Shown piece by piece: positions 8,984-19,031 of a DNA stretch of 64,000 nt (within the stretch, counting starts at the first letter, position 1; each line of letters begins with the position of its first letter). The translations under genes and the position numbers were made by a program. This DNA comes from Marinobacter orientalis (GTDB taxonomy: Bacteria > Pseudomonadota > Gammaproteobacteria > Pseudomonadales > Oleiphilaceae): the NCBI RefSeq assembly GCF_004792665.1, contig NZ_SRZX01000006.1, positions 124,001-188,000 on the forward strand, given 5' to 3'. The notes beneath the pieces are model-generated. The model did not search any database, had not been told where the DNA came from, and saw nothing but the letters and a program-made list of their open reading frames with translations.

Positions 8984-10369
8984 ATGAGTCAGAATACCCA
9001 ACCACACCAGCAGGCCAATAACCTCTGGTCCTCACGGACGGCCTTCATCCTCGCCGCTGCCGGCTCGGCAGTGGGCCTCGGAAACATCTGGAAGTTTCCC
9101 TACATTACCGGAGAGAACGGTGGCGGTGCTTTCGTTCTTATCTATCTGGCCTGCATTTTTCTTATTGGTGTGCCGGTGTTGATCGCCGAAACCATGATCG
9201 GCCGCCGGGGTGGCCAGAGTCCTGTGGCGACCATGCGTACCCTGACCAGCACCGAGGGCACCGCCAGAGGCTGGCGGGCGATCGGTTGGAACGGCGTTAT
9301 CGCCTCCTTCCTGGTACTGTCGTTCTACGCCGTCATTGGTGGCTGGGCCCTGGTATACATCGGCAAGGCCGCCGCCGGAGTATTTACCGGCGCGGATGCG
9401 GAAGCGATTGGCGGGCAGTTCGGCGGCTTGCTGGCAAACCCCTGGGAGCTATTGCTCTGGCACTCGGTGTTCATGGCCATTGTCGTGTTTATTGTTGGCC
9501 GGGGCATCCGTTCCGGCCTTGAAAAAGCGGTGAACACGTTGATGCCATTGCTGTTTGTACTGCTGATTGCCATGGTCATTTATGCCATGAGCAGTGGCAG
9601 CTTTGGCCGGGCCGTGAGCTTCATGTTCTCTCCGGATTTCAGCAAGTTGACCACAGGCGGTGTTCTGACCGCTCTGGGGCATGCCGCCTTTACTCTCAGC
9701 ATCGGTATTGGCGTGCTCATGGCCTATGGCTCCTACCTGCCGAAGAACGTCAATATTGCCAGAACGGCAATGACCATCGCCGTTCTTGATACCAGCGTTG
9801 CGCTGCTAGCCGGGCTCGCCATCTTTCCGCTGGTGTTTGCCAACGGCCTCGAGCCCGGGACAGGTCCCGGCCTGATCTTCGTGACCCTGCCACTGGCTTT
9901 CGGTCAGATGAGCGGCGGCGCACTTTTCGGCACCATCTTTTTTGCCCTGCTGCTGGTGGCAGCCATTACCTCGGCTATTTCAATGCTGGAACCGGTGGTG
10001 GAATGGCTGGAAGAACACAAAGGTGTCAGCCGGGCCAAAAGTGCTTTGGGCGGGGGACTGGCGATCTGGTTTATCGGCATCGGTACGGTGCTTTCCTTCA
10101 ACGTATGGGAAGACCTGCATCCACTGGGCTTCATCGCATTCTTTGAAGGCAAGACCGTGTTCGACCTGCTCGATTTTCTGGTCTCCAACCTGATGATGCC
10201 GCTGGGCGGACTCGCCATTGCCCTGTTTGCAGGCTGGGCCATGAAACGGCAAGGTCTGCCGGAGGATATTGGCCTGGAGGGTGGTGCGTTCAGAGCCTTT
10301 ATGTTCATACTCCGGTACCTGGCGCCCGCCGGTATCGCCGTGGTGTTCCTCTACAACCTGATCTGGTGA
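8984..10369 (+). CDS. NSS-family sodium-dependent amino-acid transporter
   Basis: Na+-coupled symporter of the neurotransmitter:sodium symporter family (LeuT/TnaT/Tyt1 type), inner membrane. About 461 residues with some 11-12 hydrophobic segments. The signature Na+/substrate site in TM1 is clear: 'AAAGSAVGLGNIWKFPY', followed by 'ENGGGAFVLIYL'. It lies 68 bases after the aminotransferase in the same direction, with the SD-like 'CGGAG' before the ATG. Aromatic amino acids are the likely substrate, by analogy with bacterial tyrosine and tryptophan NSS transporters and from its neighbours. Confidence 0.92.
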   Translation: MSQNTQPHQQANNLWSSRTAFILAAAGSAVGLGNIWKFPYITGENGGGAFVLIYLACIFLIGVPVLIAETMIGRRGGQSPVATMRTLTSTEGTARGWRAIGWNGVIASFLVLSFYAVIGGWALVYIGKAAAGVFTGADAEAIGGQFGGLLANPWELLLWHSVFMAIVVFIVGRGIRSGLEKAVNTLMPLLFVLLIAMVIYAMSSGSFGRAVSFMFSPDFSKLTTGGVLTALGHAAFTLSIGIGVLMAYGSYLPKNVNIARTAMTIAVLDTSVALLAGLAIFPLVFANGLEPGTGPGLIFVTLPLAFGQMSGGALFGTIFFALLLVAAITSAISMLEPVVEWLEEHKGVSRAKSALGGGLAIWFIGIGTVLSFNVWEDLHPLGFIAFFEGKTVFDLLDFLVSNLMMPLGGLAIALFAGWAMKRQGLPEDIGLEGGAFRAFMFILRYLAPAGIAVVFLYNLIW

Positions 10370-10374
10370 GATCA

Positions 10375-10394
10375 GGCCCCCATGGACGGGGGCC
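10375..10394. other. Convergent-gene hairpin (possible weak terminator)
   Basis: GGCCCCC and GGGGGCC form a 7-bp perfect stem between the 3' ends of the transporter and the pterin-synthase-like gene. No T run follows on either strand, so it is not a classical rho-independent terminator. Confidence 0.4.
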
Positions 10395-10410
10395 AGCATC
10401 CGGTGGAAGC

Positions 10411-11262
10411 TCAGCGCGAAGCAATAGCCCCTTTGCCGACTCCCTCATAAGCCTTGACCCGAATAGTGTCCCCGGGGAACTCGGATTTCAGTCTCTCTGC
10501 AATATGCGCTGCAATCAGCTCTACCGTGGTATCCGAGTCCAGCATATAAACCCGACTCGCGGGCAGCGTCAGCGCAAATTCCCCCTGATTCGCCTCATAC
10601 TCGAAGGTTACGTACGCCGTACCATCCCCGGCCACCCAGCGCCGGGTCACGTCCTCTCCGGACCCCACGTAGATATCCTGCCAAAGCTTCGCCCAGCGGT
10701 TCTCCAGGTCCCGGTCCCGCTGTCCGTTGCGGTCAATCCGGATGGGCGAGCGGTGGCCGTGGGCAATCCGCTGGCAGTTACCCAGGTGCTTCTTCAGGCC
10801 ATGAACATAATGGTAGTAAGCACCTTCAATCACATCTTCCCGCAGTGAAATCTCCACGTCCATCACATTCGCCGGCAGGACTGTCCGCAGTTCGTGCTCA
10901 AGAAGGGTGGCAACCGCGGATGGCACAACCCTCTCGGAGGACAGCCAGACCACCGCTTCATCGGGCGACTGGTGAAGAATATGTGTGCCGTCCTGGAGGT
11001 GCCAGATGAAGCGGTGCGGTTCATCTTCATTCCATTCGAGCCCGCTGTAGCCGCGGGGAATCACAAGCCGGTGATCCACAAGTTCATCAATCACCCGCTT
11101 GATAGTGCGTTTGACATTGCTGAAATCAAACACCATGCCCTGATCATCCAGTTCGCCACCAAGAACCACGTCCACAATCCAGCTTTCACCCACCAGCCCG
11201 CGGGAGGCGTCAAGATAGGCGAAGTCGATAACCGTGAGATTGTCTACGAAAAGGTGGTTCAT
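10411..11262 (-). CDS. Two-domain 6-pyruvoyl-tetrahydropterin synthase / QueD-like protein
   Basis: Member of the T-fold PTPS/6-carboxytetrahydropterin synthase family, which acts on dihydroneopterin triphosphate in pterin or queuosine synthesis. At 283 residues it is about twice QueD length and looks like two diverged repeats. Repeat 1 (about 1-150) keeps GMVFDF (42-47) and DH at 63-64 but lacks the Cys and HGH zinc motif. Repeat 2 (about 150-283) keeps H154, C163 and HGH at 168-170, and a C-terminal Glu at 273. The start at 11262 follows from domain homology; no good SD is visible. Its exact reaction is unknown. Confidence 0.75.
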   Translation of the reverse strand: MNHLFVDNLTVIDFAYLDASRGLVGESWIVDVVLGGELDDQGMVFDFSNVKRTIKRVIDELVDHRLVIPRGYSGLEWNEDEPHRFIWHLQDGTHILHQSPDEAVVWLSSERVVPSAVATLLEHELRTVLPANVMDVEISLREDVIEGAYYHYVHGLKKHLGNCQRIAHGHRSPIRIDRNGQRDRDLENRWAKLWQDIYVGSGEDVTRRWVAGDGTAYVTFEYEANQGEFALTLPASRVYMLDSDTTVELIAAHIAERLKSEFPGDTIRVKAYEGVGKGAIASR

Positions 11263-11372
11263 CGGAGGAGCCTGACAGGATGAGGTTGATTGATGAGCCG
11301 ATTCTAGCAAAAATCCGCCAACGCCCGCAGCTTTGCGTAAGCAGCATGGCGAAAACAACGGAGCAGGGAACA

Positions 11373-11984
11373 ATGACGAACACCGGTACAGATGATCATG
11401 AGGCCTTTCCGGTACTGGTATTGGCGGCCGGGGCTTCCCGCCGTATGGGCAGGGCCAAGGCGCTGTTGCCACTGAGCGCGGGCACACTCCTGGATCACGC
11501 CATCGGTCAGGCGAAGCAGCTTGGTACTCCGGTTACCGTGGTAGCGGGAGGCTGGTACCCCCTTGTGCGCTATCGCTGCCGCGTGCAGCCTTCTGCCTGG
11601 GTCTTTGCCCGGCATTGGCGCGAGGGTATGTCAGAGTCGCTGAAAGCGGGCCTGGACAGTCCTGGTGCCCGTGCCAGAGGTGTATTTGTTGTGTTGCTGG
11701 ACCAGCCCCTGATTACGCCGGGGGCGCTTGCCAGGCTGGCAGATGCGGCCAGAAGGAACCCTTCGCGAGCCTGCGCCGCGGACCTGCAAGGCAAGCCGGG
11801 GGCACCTGCCTATATCCCCAGGCATTTGTGGCCTCAGATAATGAGGCTGAAAGGGGACAGAGGGGCGGCCGCCATACTTGCCAGCAACGGTGCGGCCACA
11901 ATTGCCATGACCGGCGCCGAGTCAGACGTCGATACGCCCGGCGACTGGAGCCGTGTCCGTCGCCAGCTGGCGGAAAAGTCCTGA
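11373..11984 (+). CDS. MobA-like nucleotidyltransferase (molybdenum cofactor type)
   Basis: NTP-transferase-fold protein of about 203 residues, of the group that includes MocA (CTP:molybdopterin cytidylyltransferase) and MobA. The N-terminal nucleotide-binding motif is 'LVLAAGASRRMGRAKALLPL', followed by a metal-site stretch 'LLDQPLITP' and a late 'GDRGAAAIL'. I chose the ATG at 11373 because AGCAGG/GGAG lies 6-12 bases before it; two earlier in-frame starts have no such signal. No molybdoenzyme genes are nearby, so the cofactor target cannot be named. Confidence 0.8.
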   Translation: MTNTGTDDHEAFPVLVLAAGASRRMGRAKALLPLSAGTLLDHAIGQAKQLGTPVTVVAGGWYPLVRYRCRVQPSAWVFARHWREGMSESLKAGLDSPGARARGVFVVLLDQPLITPGALARLADAARRNPSRACAADLQGKPGAPAYIPRHLWPQIMRLKGDRGAAAILASNGAATIAMTGAESDVDTPGDWSRVRRQLAEKS

Positions 11985-12027
11985 CAGCCCATGAGCGAGA
12001 CCGGGATGCACTTCGGCGACCGCGTTA

Positions 12028-12537
12028 TTACTGAGGTAGCTTCGGCAACTGATCATGGTTGAGCTGCTCCCAGGAGCGCATATACACATCCGCCTCATAC
12101 TGATAGGGGGATTTGAACGGTGTCAGTACAAAGTCGAACACCAGAAAGAAAAATCCGACAGATCCCCATGCGATGGCCAGCGTACTTATAGTGGTGGCCT
12201 GAACTTCCGGGTTGGCGTTGACGAAGCTTTCAAGCAGGGGAATCAGGTCTGAAGCCATGACTACGGGGTTAAAGCTCGAAAGCACAAACGGTATCCAGAA
12301 CGCGAGGAATACCGGAAAGAATCCGAAGGACCACAGGATTCTGCGCAGCAGGTATACGCCGATGGCACGCCAGTAGCGTTGCCGGATCTCGGGAACGCGC
12401 CGTATGCGTTCCAGGTAATGGCGGCGTTCGGCCCAGTAGGCGGCCACTTCCGGGGCGTGGACCGCGTGGCTTTTGCCGGCGCCGGGAGGATGTTCTGGGA
12501 CCTCCGGAATCTGGTCAACCTGGGTTTCAGTGGTCAT
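12028..12537 (-). CDS. Small membrane protein of unknown function
   Basis: I do not recognise this 169-residue protein. It has a polar, Pro/Glu-rich N terminus (about 30 residues), a charged amphipathic stretch rich in Arg ('RRHYLERIRRVPEIRQRYW'), then two hydrophobic segments (around residues 67-90 and 118-137) and a polar C-terminal tail. It is most likely a two-helix inner-membrane protein with both ends on the same side. It is divergent from the PreP-type protease with only 97 bases between the starts, so they may share regulation. Confidence 0.6.
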   Translation of the reverse strand: MTTETQVDQIPEVPEHPPGAGKSHAVHAPEVAAYWAERRHYLERIRRVPEIRQRYWRAIGVYLLRRILWSFGFFPVFLAFWIPFVLSSFNPVVMASDLIPLLESFVNANPEVQATTISTLAIAWGSVGFFFLVFDFVLTPFKSPYQYEADVYMRSWEQLNHDQLPKLPQ

Positions 12538-12634
12538 GGCCTCGGGTACTGCCTTGTGGCTTCGGTTAATGCATGATAATAGAAAGTACGTGTTACCCTA
12601 CAATCACCATTTGGATAAAGACAGGATAGCTTTA

Positions 12635-15559
12635 ATGGCGGCAGTGATCGAGAACACAGTCCATCCGGCGTTTGAAATGCTTCGCAGTCACCGGATCAGC
12701 ACGCTGAACGTGACCGTTGAAGAATACCGTCACCGTAAAACCGGCGCCCGCCACCTGCATCTGGCGGCGGATAACGACGAGAATGTGTTTTTTGTGGCCC
12801 TGCGGACCTTTCCCATGGATTCCACGGGCGTTGCCCATATACTGGAGCACACTGCACTTTGTGGAAGCGAGCGTTTCCCGGTGCGGGACCCGTTCTTCAT
12901 GATGATTCACCGCTCCCTGAACACATTCATGAATGCGTTTACCAGCAGCGACTGGACCGCATACCCGTTTGCCAGCATGAACCGCAAGGATTTCGATAAC
13001 CTGCTGACGGTCTATCTGGATTCGGTGTTTTTCTCATCCCTTGATCCGCTGGATTTTGCCCAGGAAGGCCACCGCCTGGAATTCGATTCACCGGAGGATC
13101 CCTCTACGGATCTGGTATACCGTGGTGTGGTGTACAACGAGATGAAAGGCGCCATGAGTGCACCCACATCCCAGTTGTGGCAGAACCTGTCGAGCCACCT
13201 GTTTCCAACCACGACCTATCACTACAACAGTGGCGGCGAGCCAGACCACATTGTGGATCTGAGCTATGATGATCTGCTGCGTTTCTACCGTCACCACTAT
13301 CATCCCAGCAACGCAATTTTTGCCACTTACGGCGATATCCCGGCCCACGAGCACCATGAACGCTTCGAGGAGCTTGCCCTCAAGCGTTTTGACCGCCTCG
13401 ACGTGGAGCTGCCGGTGCGGGATGAGAAGCGGATGTTCTCGCCCGTTCGTGTCGACCAGAGTTACGCCATCAGCGAAGGCGAGGAAACCAGCCACAAGAC
13501 CCACATTGTCATGGGATGGTTGCTGGGGCACAGTTTCGACCTGCAGGAGAATCTCGAAGGCCAGCTGCTGGCCAGCGTGTTACTGGAGAACAGTGCCTCG
13601 CCGTTGCTGCGGGCACTGGAAACCACCGACCTCGGACATTCGCCGTCGCCCATGTGCGGCCTCGAGGACTCAAACCGCGAGATGACATTCGTCTGTGGCA
13701 TCGAAGGCAGCGAGCCGGACAGGCAGGGTGATCTGGAGCAGTTGATTGAACAGACCCTGGCAAAAGTGGTGGACGAAGGGGTCAGTCAGGACCGGCTGGA
13801 GGCCATTCTGCACCAGCTCGAGCTGCATCAGCGCGAGATTGCCGGCGACAGCTTCCCCTACGGCCTGCAATTGATCATGACCGCCATTTCACCGATGGTT
13901 CACGGCGGTGACCCGGTGGAACTGCTGGATCTGGAACCGGTACTGGCGGACATGCGGGAGAAGATCCGCGATCCGCAATACGTGCCCGGCCTGATCCGTC
14001 GCAAACTTCTGGAGAATCCACACCGGGTTACCCTGACACTTCGCCCGGACGATAAGCTGGAAAGCCGCCGTCAGGCCGCAATCCGTGATGCTCTGGCGCG
14101 TCGCAAGGCATCATTGACCGGGGAAGAAGTGCGCCAGATTGTTGAGCGTGCCCGGGCCCTGGAAGAACGCCAGACCCGCAAGGATGATGACTCCATTCTG
14201 CCCAAGGTTGATCTGTCCGACGTTCCGCTGCAGTTGCCGGAACCCGAAGCGCGGTTTGCCGGCGATATGGCGGCAACCATTTATGCCCGGGGTACGAATG
14301 GCCTGGTGTATGAACAGGCGATCGTACCGGTACCGAACCTGTCGGAAGACGAGCTTCTGTTATTGCCGTATTACACCACCCTGATCCCGGAAGTGGGCTG
14401 CGGTGAGCTGGATTACCTGCAGATGCAGGACCGCATTTCCGCGGAATCCGGGGGCATCAGTGCATCCTTTTCCGCCAAGGGGCGGATTGACGATGTGCAG
14501 GATCTGTCCGGCTTCATCGTATTCAACGGTAAGGCCCTGGCCAGAAACCGCGAAGCACTGACCCGCCTGCTGAAAGACGTGTTCGATGGCGCCCGTTTTG
14601 ACGAGAAAGAACGCGTGCGGGAACTGGTCGCCCAGATTCGCTCCCGCAGAGAGCAGGGCGTCACCGGCAGTGGTCATGCACTGGCTATGGGAGCAGCCTC
14701 CCAGGGCATCAGCCCCGGTGCCTGGCTGTCATTCCGGCTCGGTGGTCTGGAGGCCGTCCGCGGAGTCAAGGCCCTGGACAGGTCCATAGAGAGCCCGGCG
14801 GAGCTTGATAAGCTCTGTGAGCGCCTGGCTGCCCTGCACCAGCGCATCCGGCAGCAGGCGCGACAATTCCTGCTGATTGGTGAGGAAGAACAGCTTGACC
14901 CCATGCTCACTGCACTGAAATCGACCTGGGGCGATACCAACGCTGAAGGCGGGGAGACCTGGGAACTGGCGCCGGTGAACTATCAGGTCCGCGAAGCCTG
15001 GCTCACCTCAACCCAGGTGAATTTCTGCGCCAAGGCCTACAGCACGGTTGCTATTGATCATCCTGATGCTGCCCCATTGACAGTACTTGGCGGCTTCCTG
15101 CGTAACGGCTACCTTCACAGAGCCATCCGTGAAAAGGGCGGTGCCTACGGTGGTGGTGCCGGGCAGGACAGCGTCAATGGCAGCTTCCGCTTCTTCTCCT
15201 ACCGTGATCCCCGCCTGGGTGAAACACTTGCAGATTTCGACAAGGCCCTGGAGTGGCTACAGGAAGAACAGCATGATCCCCAGGATCTGGAGGAGTCCAT
15301 CCTCGGCGTTATCGGCCAGCTGGACCGCCCGCGTTCGCCAGCCGGCGCGGCCCGCCATGCGTTCCATAACCGTCTGTTCGGTCGCACACCGGAGCAGCGC
15401 GCCCGTTTCCGCGAGCGGGTGCTGGCGGTGACACTGGAAGACATGAAGCGGGTGGCAAAGCAATGGCTGAAGCCCGACAGCGCCAGCGTGGCGGTTGTCA
15501 CCAGCTTCGAGAATCGTGACAGCGCGAAGAAACTGGGGCTGGAGATTCAGGAGCTGTAA
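12635..15559 (+). CDS. PreP-type M16C zinc metalloprotease
   Basis: Large insulinase-family peptidase that degrades peptides inside a closed chamber. About 974 residues, the normal size of presequence protease (PreP)-like members. The inverted zinc motif HxxEH is at residues 68-72 (HILEH), with the distal Glu in 'YNEMKGAMSAP'; M16 and M16C-associated domains fill the rest. I chose the ATG at 12635, with AGGA about 9 bases before it and homology starting right after; upstream in-frame codons lie inside the divergent gene. A bidirectional terminator follows. Confidence 0.9.
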   Translation: MAAVIENTVHPAFEMLRSHRISTLNVTVEEYRHRKTGARHLHLAADNDENVFFVALRTFPMDSTGVAHILEHTALCGSERFPVRDPFFMMIHRSLNTFMNAFTSSDWTAYPFASMNRKDFDNLLTVYLDSVFFSSLDPLDFAQEGHRLEFDSPEDPSTDLVYRGVVYNEMKGAMSAPTSQLWQNLSSHLFPTTTYHYNSGGEPDHIVDLSYDDLLRFYRHHYHPSNAIFATYGDIPAHEHHERFEELALKRFDRLDVELPVRDEKRMFSPVRVDQSYAISEGEETSHKTHIVMGWLLGHSFDLQENLEGQLLASVLLENSASPLLRALETTDLGHSPSPMCGLEDSNREMTFVCGIEGSEPDRQGDLEQLIEQTLAKVVDEGVSQDRLEAILHQLELHQREIAGDSFPYGLQLIMTAISPMVHGGDPVELLDLEPVLADMREKIRDPQYVPGLIRRKLLENPHRVTLTLRPDDKLESRRQAAIRDALARRKASLTGEEVRQIVERARALEERQTRKDDDSILPKVDLSDVPLQLPEPEARFAGDMAATIYARGTNGLVYEQAIVPVPNLSEDELLLLPYYTTLIPEVGCGELDYLQMQDRISAESGGISASFSAKGRIDDVQDLSGFIVFNGKALARNREALTRLLKDVFDGARFDEKERVRELVAQIRSRREQGVTGSGHALAMGAASQGISPGAWLSFRLGGLEAVRGVKALDRSIESPAELDKLCERLAALHQRIRQQARQFLLIGEEEQLDPMLTALKSTWGDTNAEGGETWELAPVNYQVREAWLTSTQVNFCAKAYSTVAIDHPDAAPLTVLGGFLRNGYLHRAIREKGGAYGGGAGQDSVNGSFRFFSYRDPRLGETLADFDKALEWLQEEQHDPQDLEESILGVIGQLDRPRSPAGAARHAFHNRLFGRTPEQRARFRERVLAVTLEDMKRVAKQWLKPDSASVAVVTSFENRDSAKKLGLEIQEL

Positions 15560-15572
15560 GCCTCGCGGGATG

Positions 15573-15623
15573 AAAAAAAGGCCGGTGACCCCTTGAAGCA
15601 AGAGGGCGCGCCGGCCTTTTTTT
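15573..15623. terminator. Bidirectional rho-independent terminator
   Basis: AAAAAAAGGCCGG (15573-15585) pairs with CCGGCCTTTTTTT (15611-15623), a 13-bp perfect stem with a 25-base loop. A/T runs at both ends let it serve the protease gene on the + strand and ppsR on the - strand. Confidence 0.88.
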
Positions 15624-15630
15624 ATTTGTA

Positions 15631-16446
15631 CTAGCGGTTCCGCTTGAGCCCGGTGCTCACCATAATCCGGGTGGCTATTTCTTCCACGGAGTAGGCGGTG
15701 GTATTGAGGAAGGGGATCCGCTCTCTGCGGTACATCAGCTCTATTTCCTCGACTTCGTGCATGCACTGCTTGAGGGAGGAGTAGCGGGAATTCGGTTTGC
15801 GCTCATTGCGGATCGTAGCCAGCCGCTCGGGCTCGATGGTCAGTCCGAAGATCTTTTCCTTGTGGCCGCGCAGAGCCGCCGGCATTTTCTGGTCATCCAG
15901 ATCCTCTTCGGTAATGGGGTAATTTGCTGCCTTGACCCCATACTGAAGTGCCAGATAAAGGCAGGTGGGCGTTTTGCCACTGCGGGAAGCACCCACCAGA
16001 ATCAGGTCGGCTTCGTTGTAGTGACGCGTGCGCGCGCCGTCGTCGTTATCCAGTGCGAAGTTGACGGCATGGATCCGCCGTTCGTAGCTGCCTTCGTTGT
16101 TGATGGCGTGGGATTTGCCGACCGTGTACGACGACGATGACTTCAGCTCCTGCTCAAGCGGGCTCAGAAAGGTGCCGAAGATATCCACCATGAAGCCGTC
16201 GCCGCCTGCAATGATCTCGCGAATATCGCCATTTACGATGGTGTCAAAGACCAGCGGCCGGGCACCGTCCACTTCCGCTGCCTTGTTGATGCGCTTGACC
16301 ATATCCCGGGCTTTGTCAGCATCGTCGATGTATGGCACCGTAACGCGCTCGAAATCAATTTTTTCGAATTGCGCAAGCAGACTGTGCCCCAATGCCTCGG
16401 CGGTCAGACCGGTGCCATCGGATATGAAGAAAGCGGTTCGTTTCAT
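15631..16446 (-). CDS. ppsR: Phosphoenolpyruvate synthase regulatory protein (PSRP)
   Basis: Bifunctional ADP-dependent kinase and Pi-dependent pyrophosphorylase that switches PEP synthase off and on by phosphorylating a Thr near its catalytic His. The 271 residues begin '[23 protein letters not shown]', the DUF299 signature, and carry the P-loop-like '[10 protein letters not shown]' near residue 150. It is divergent from its target ppsA with about 185 bases between the starts. Confidence 0.95.
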   Translation of the reverse strand: MKRTAFFISDGTGLTAEALGHSLLAQFEKIDFERVTVPYIDDADKARDMVKRINKAAEVDGARPLVFDTIVNGDIREIIAGGDGFMVDIFGTFLSPLEQELKSSSSYTVGKSHAINNEGSYERRIHAVNFALDNDDGARTRHYNEADLILVGASRSGKTPTCLYLALQYGVKAANYPITEEDLDDQKMPAALRGHKEKIFGLTIEPERLATIRNERKPNSRYSSLKQCMHEVEEIELMYRRERIPFLNTTAYSVEEIATRIMVSTGLKRNR

Positions 16447-16631
16447 GATGTGTAGTCCGGCTCCGTATTTGGCGGGTTCCCTAGGTAATTGCCACAGGTT
16501 ACAGTATCATACACGCCAAGTTCGAGAGCCCGCAGCGGAGAATGCAGGAATTGCAGGGTGAGGGTCAGGTGAGGCGCACCTCCACCGCTCCGGTTTCGCT
16601 CTTTGCTTCAACGAATCAAGGGAGACACGCT

Positions 16632-19004
16632 TTGGAAGATTACATTATCTGGTTTGATCACCTGGGAATGTCAGACGTTGACCGGGTCGGGGGAAAGAAT
16701 GCCTCCCTCGGTGAAATGATCAGTAATCTCGCCAATGCAGGTGTTACCGTGCCCGGCGGCTTTGCCACTACGGCCCATGCCTATCGTGAGTTCCTTGCGA
16801 AAGATGGTCTGCGGGAAAAGATCGACAACGCGCTCGACGCGCTGGACATCAATGACGTCAATGAGCTTGCAAGGGTCGGATCCCGGATCCGCCAGTGGAT
16901 CCTCGACACTCCGTTCCCCGAGGCGCTGGAGAAGCCACTGGAAGAGGCATACGCACAGTTGCGCGGTGGTAACGACAAGATGGCGGTAGCGGTGCGTTCC
17001 TCCGCAACCGCCGAAGATCTGCCGGACGCCTCGTTTGCCGGCCAGCAGGAGACTTTCCTCAACGTCGTGGGTCTGGAACAGATTCGTACCTCGGTAAAAG
17101 AAGTCTTTGCCTCGCTGTTTAATGATCGTGCCATCTCCTACCGTGTACATCATGGCTTTGACCACAAACAGGTGGCCCTCTCTGCGGGTGTGCAGAAGAT
17201 GGTCCGCAGTGAAACAGCCGCCAGTGGCGTGATGTTTACCCTCGACACTGAATCCGGTTTCCGCGGCGTGGTGTTTATCACCGGCTCCTATGGCCTTGGT
17301 GAAACAGTCGTGCAGGGTGCGGTGAATCCTGATGAATTCTACGTTCACAAGCCTACTCTCGAGGCCGGACGGCCTGCGGTTCTGCGCCGCAACCTGGGCA
17401 GCAAGGCCATCAAGATGGTCTATCACACGGATCCGTCCGCAGAGCAGTTCGTGGAAACCGTCAAGGTGGAGCAGGACGATCGCAACCGCTTCTGTATTAC
17501 CGATGCCGAAGTGGAAGAGCTGGCCAGGCAGGCCGTGATCATCGAAAACCATTACCAGCGTCCGATGGACATCGAGTGGGCGAAAGACGGTGATGACGGC
17601 CTTATCTACATCGTTCAGGCCCGCCCGGAAACCGTCAAGAGCCGCGCCTCCGCCAATGTGATGGAGCGTTATCTGCTGAATGAGACCGGCACTGTACTGG
17701 TGGAAGGCCGCAGTATCGGCCACAAGATTGGCAGCGGCCCGGTCAAGATTATTACCAGCATCAAGGAAATGGACCGGGTGCAGGCCGGCGATGTACTGGT
17801 AACCGACATGACCGACCCCGACTGGGAACCTGTGATGAAGCGGGCCTCGGCCATCGTCACAGATCGTGGTGGGCGTACCTGCCATGCCGCCATTATTGCC
17901 CGTGAACTGGGCATACCTGCTGTGGTCGGGTGTGGCGATGCCACTGAAGTGCTCAAAGACGGCCAGGAAGTGACCGTCTCCTGCGCTGAAGGCGATACCG
18001 GGCTGATTTACGAAGGCAGCCTGGACTTTGAACTGAAAGAGAATACCGTGGACTCCATGCCCGATATCCCGTTCAGGATCATGATGAACGTGGGCAATCC
18101 GGACCGGGCCTTCGACTTCCAGTCACTGCCCAACGAGGGCGTCGGGCTTGCGCGCCTCGAGTTCATCATCAACCGTATGATCGGCGTGCATCCCAAGGCA
18201 CTGCTCAACTTCGATGGCCTGCCGCGGGACATCCGCCAGACCGTCGAGAAGCGTATTTCCGGATACAGCTCGCCGGTGGATTTCTACGTCGACAAGCTGG
18301 TTGAAGGCATTTCCACCCTGGCGGCAGCCTTCGCGCCCAAGAAGGTGATCGTTCGCCTGTCAGACTTCAAATCCAACGAATACGCCAACCTCATCGGTGG
18401 CACCCTGTACGAGCCGGACGAGGAAAACCCGATGCTGGGTTTCCGTGGCGCCTCGCGCTATATCTCGGAAACCTTCCGCGACTGTTTCGAGCTCGAGTGC
18501 CGTGCCCTGAAAAAGGTACGTAACGAGATGGGGTTCACCAACGTCGAAGTAATGGTGCCTTTCGTGCGTACCGTGGGTGAGGCGGAACAGGTGGTGAACC
18601 TGCTGGCAGAGAATGGCCTGAAGCGCGGGGAAAACGGCTTGAAGGTGATCATGATGTGTGAGCTCCCCGCCAATGCCCTGCTGGCAGAACAGTTCCTCGA
18701 GCATTTCGATGGATTTTCCATCGGCTCAAATGACCTGACCCAGCTTACCCTCGGTCTCGACAGAGACTCCGGCATCATTGCGCACCTGTTTGATGAGCGT
18801 AATGACGCCGTCAAGGCGTTACTCGCCAGTGCTATCCAGGCCTGCAAGAAGGCAAACAAATACATTGGAATCTGCGGGCAGGGGCCATCCGACCATCCGG
18901 ATCTTGCCAAGTGGCTGATGGATCAGGGTATCGATTCTGTTTCTCTGAACCCGGACTCGGTGTTGGATACCTGGTTCTTCCTGGCGGACGAGAAAATCGA
19001 CTAA
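16632..19004 (+). CDS. ppsA: Phosphoenolpyruvate synthase
   Basis: Makes PEP, AMP and Pi from pyruvate, ATP and water for gluconeogenesis, which suits growth on amino and aromatic acids. The ATP-grasp N-terminal domain starts '[20 protein letters not shown]'; the swivelling phosphohistidine domain has '[21 protein letters not shown]' with the catalytic His near residue 417; the C-terminal PEP/pyruvate barrel ends 'SLNPDSV'. I chose the TTG at 16632, preceded by AGGGAGA. It gives 790 residues against 792 in E. coli and begins in register with the family; an upstream ATG would add 30 unrelated residues. Confidence 0.95.
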   Translation: MEDYIIWFDHLGMSDVDRVGGKNASLGEMISNLANAGVTVPGGFATTAHAYREFLAKDGLREKIDNALDALDINDVNELARVGSRIRQWILDTPFPEALEKPLEEAYAQLRGGNDKMAVAVRSSATAEDLPDASFAGQQETFLNVVGLEQIRTSVKEVFASLFNDRAISYRVHHGFDHKQVALSAGVQKMVRSETAASGVMFTLDTESGFRGVVFITGSYGLGETVVQGAVNPDEFYVHKPTLEAGRPAVLRRNLGSKAIKMVYHTDPSAEQFVETVKVEQDDRNRFCITDAEVEELARQAVIIENHYQRPMDIEWAKDGDDGLIYIVQARPETVKSRASANVMERYLLNETGTVLVEGRSIGHKIGSGPVKIITSIKEMDRVQAGDVLVTDMTDPDWEPVMKRASAIVTDRGGRTCHAAIIARELGIPAVVGCGDATEVLKDGQEVTVSCAEGDTGLIYEGSLDFELKENTVDSMPDIPFRIMMNVGNPDRAFDFQSLPNEGVGLARLEFIINRMIGVHPKALLNFDGLPRDIRQTVEKRISGYSSPVDFYVDKLVEGISTLAAAFAPKKVIVRLSDFKSNEYANLIGGTLYEPDEENPMLGFRGASRYISETFRDCFELECRALKKVRNEMGFTNVEVMVPFVRTVGEAEQVVNLLAENGLKRGENGLKVIMMCELPANALLAEQFLEHFDGFSIGSNDLTQLTLGLDRDSGIIAHLFDERNDAVKALLASAIQACKKANKYIGICGQGPSDHPDLAKWLMDQGIDSVSLNPDSVLDTWFFLADEKID

Positions 19005-19031
19005 GCATTTCGAGAAAAGGAGAGCGCAAGC

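Noticed and set aside
10375..10394. Strong intergenic hairpin as a rho-independent terminator
   Set aside because: No T run on either strand; listed only as a hairpin.
16671..17885. A 404-codon open frame antisense to ppsA
   Set aside because: ppsA is unambiguous on the + strand over the whole range; the antisense product resembles no family.
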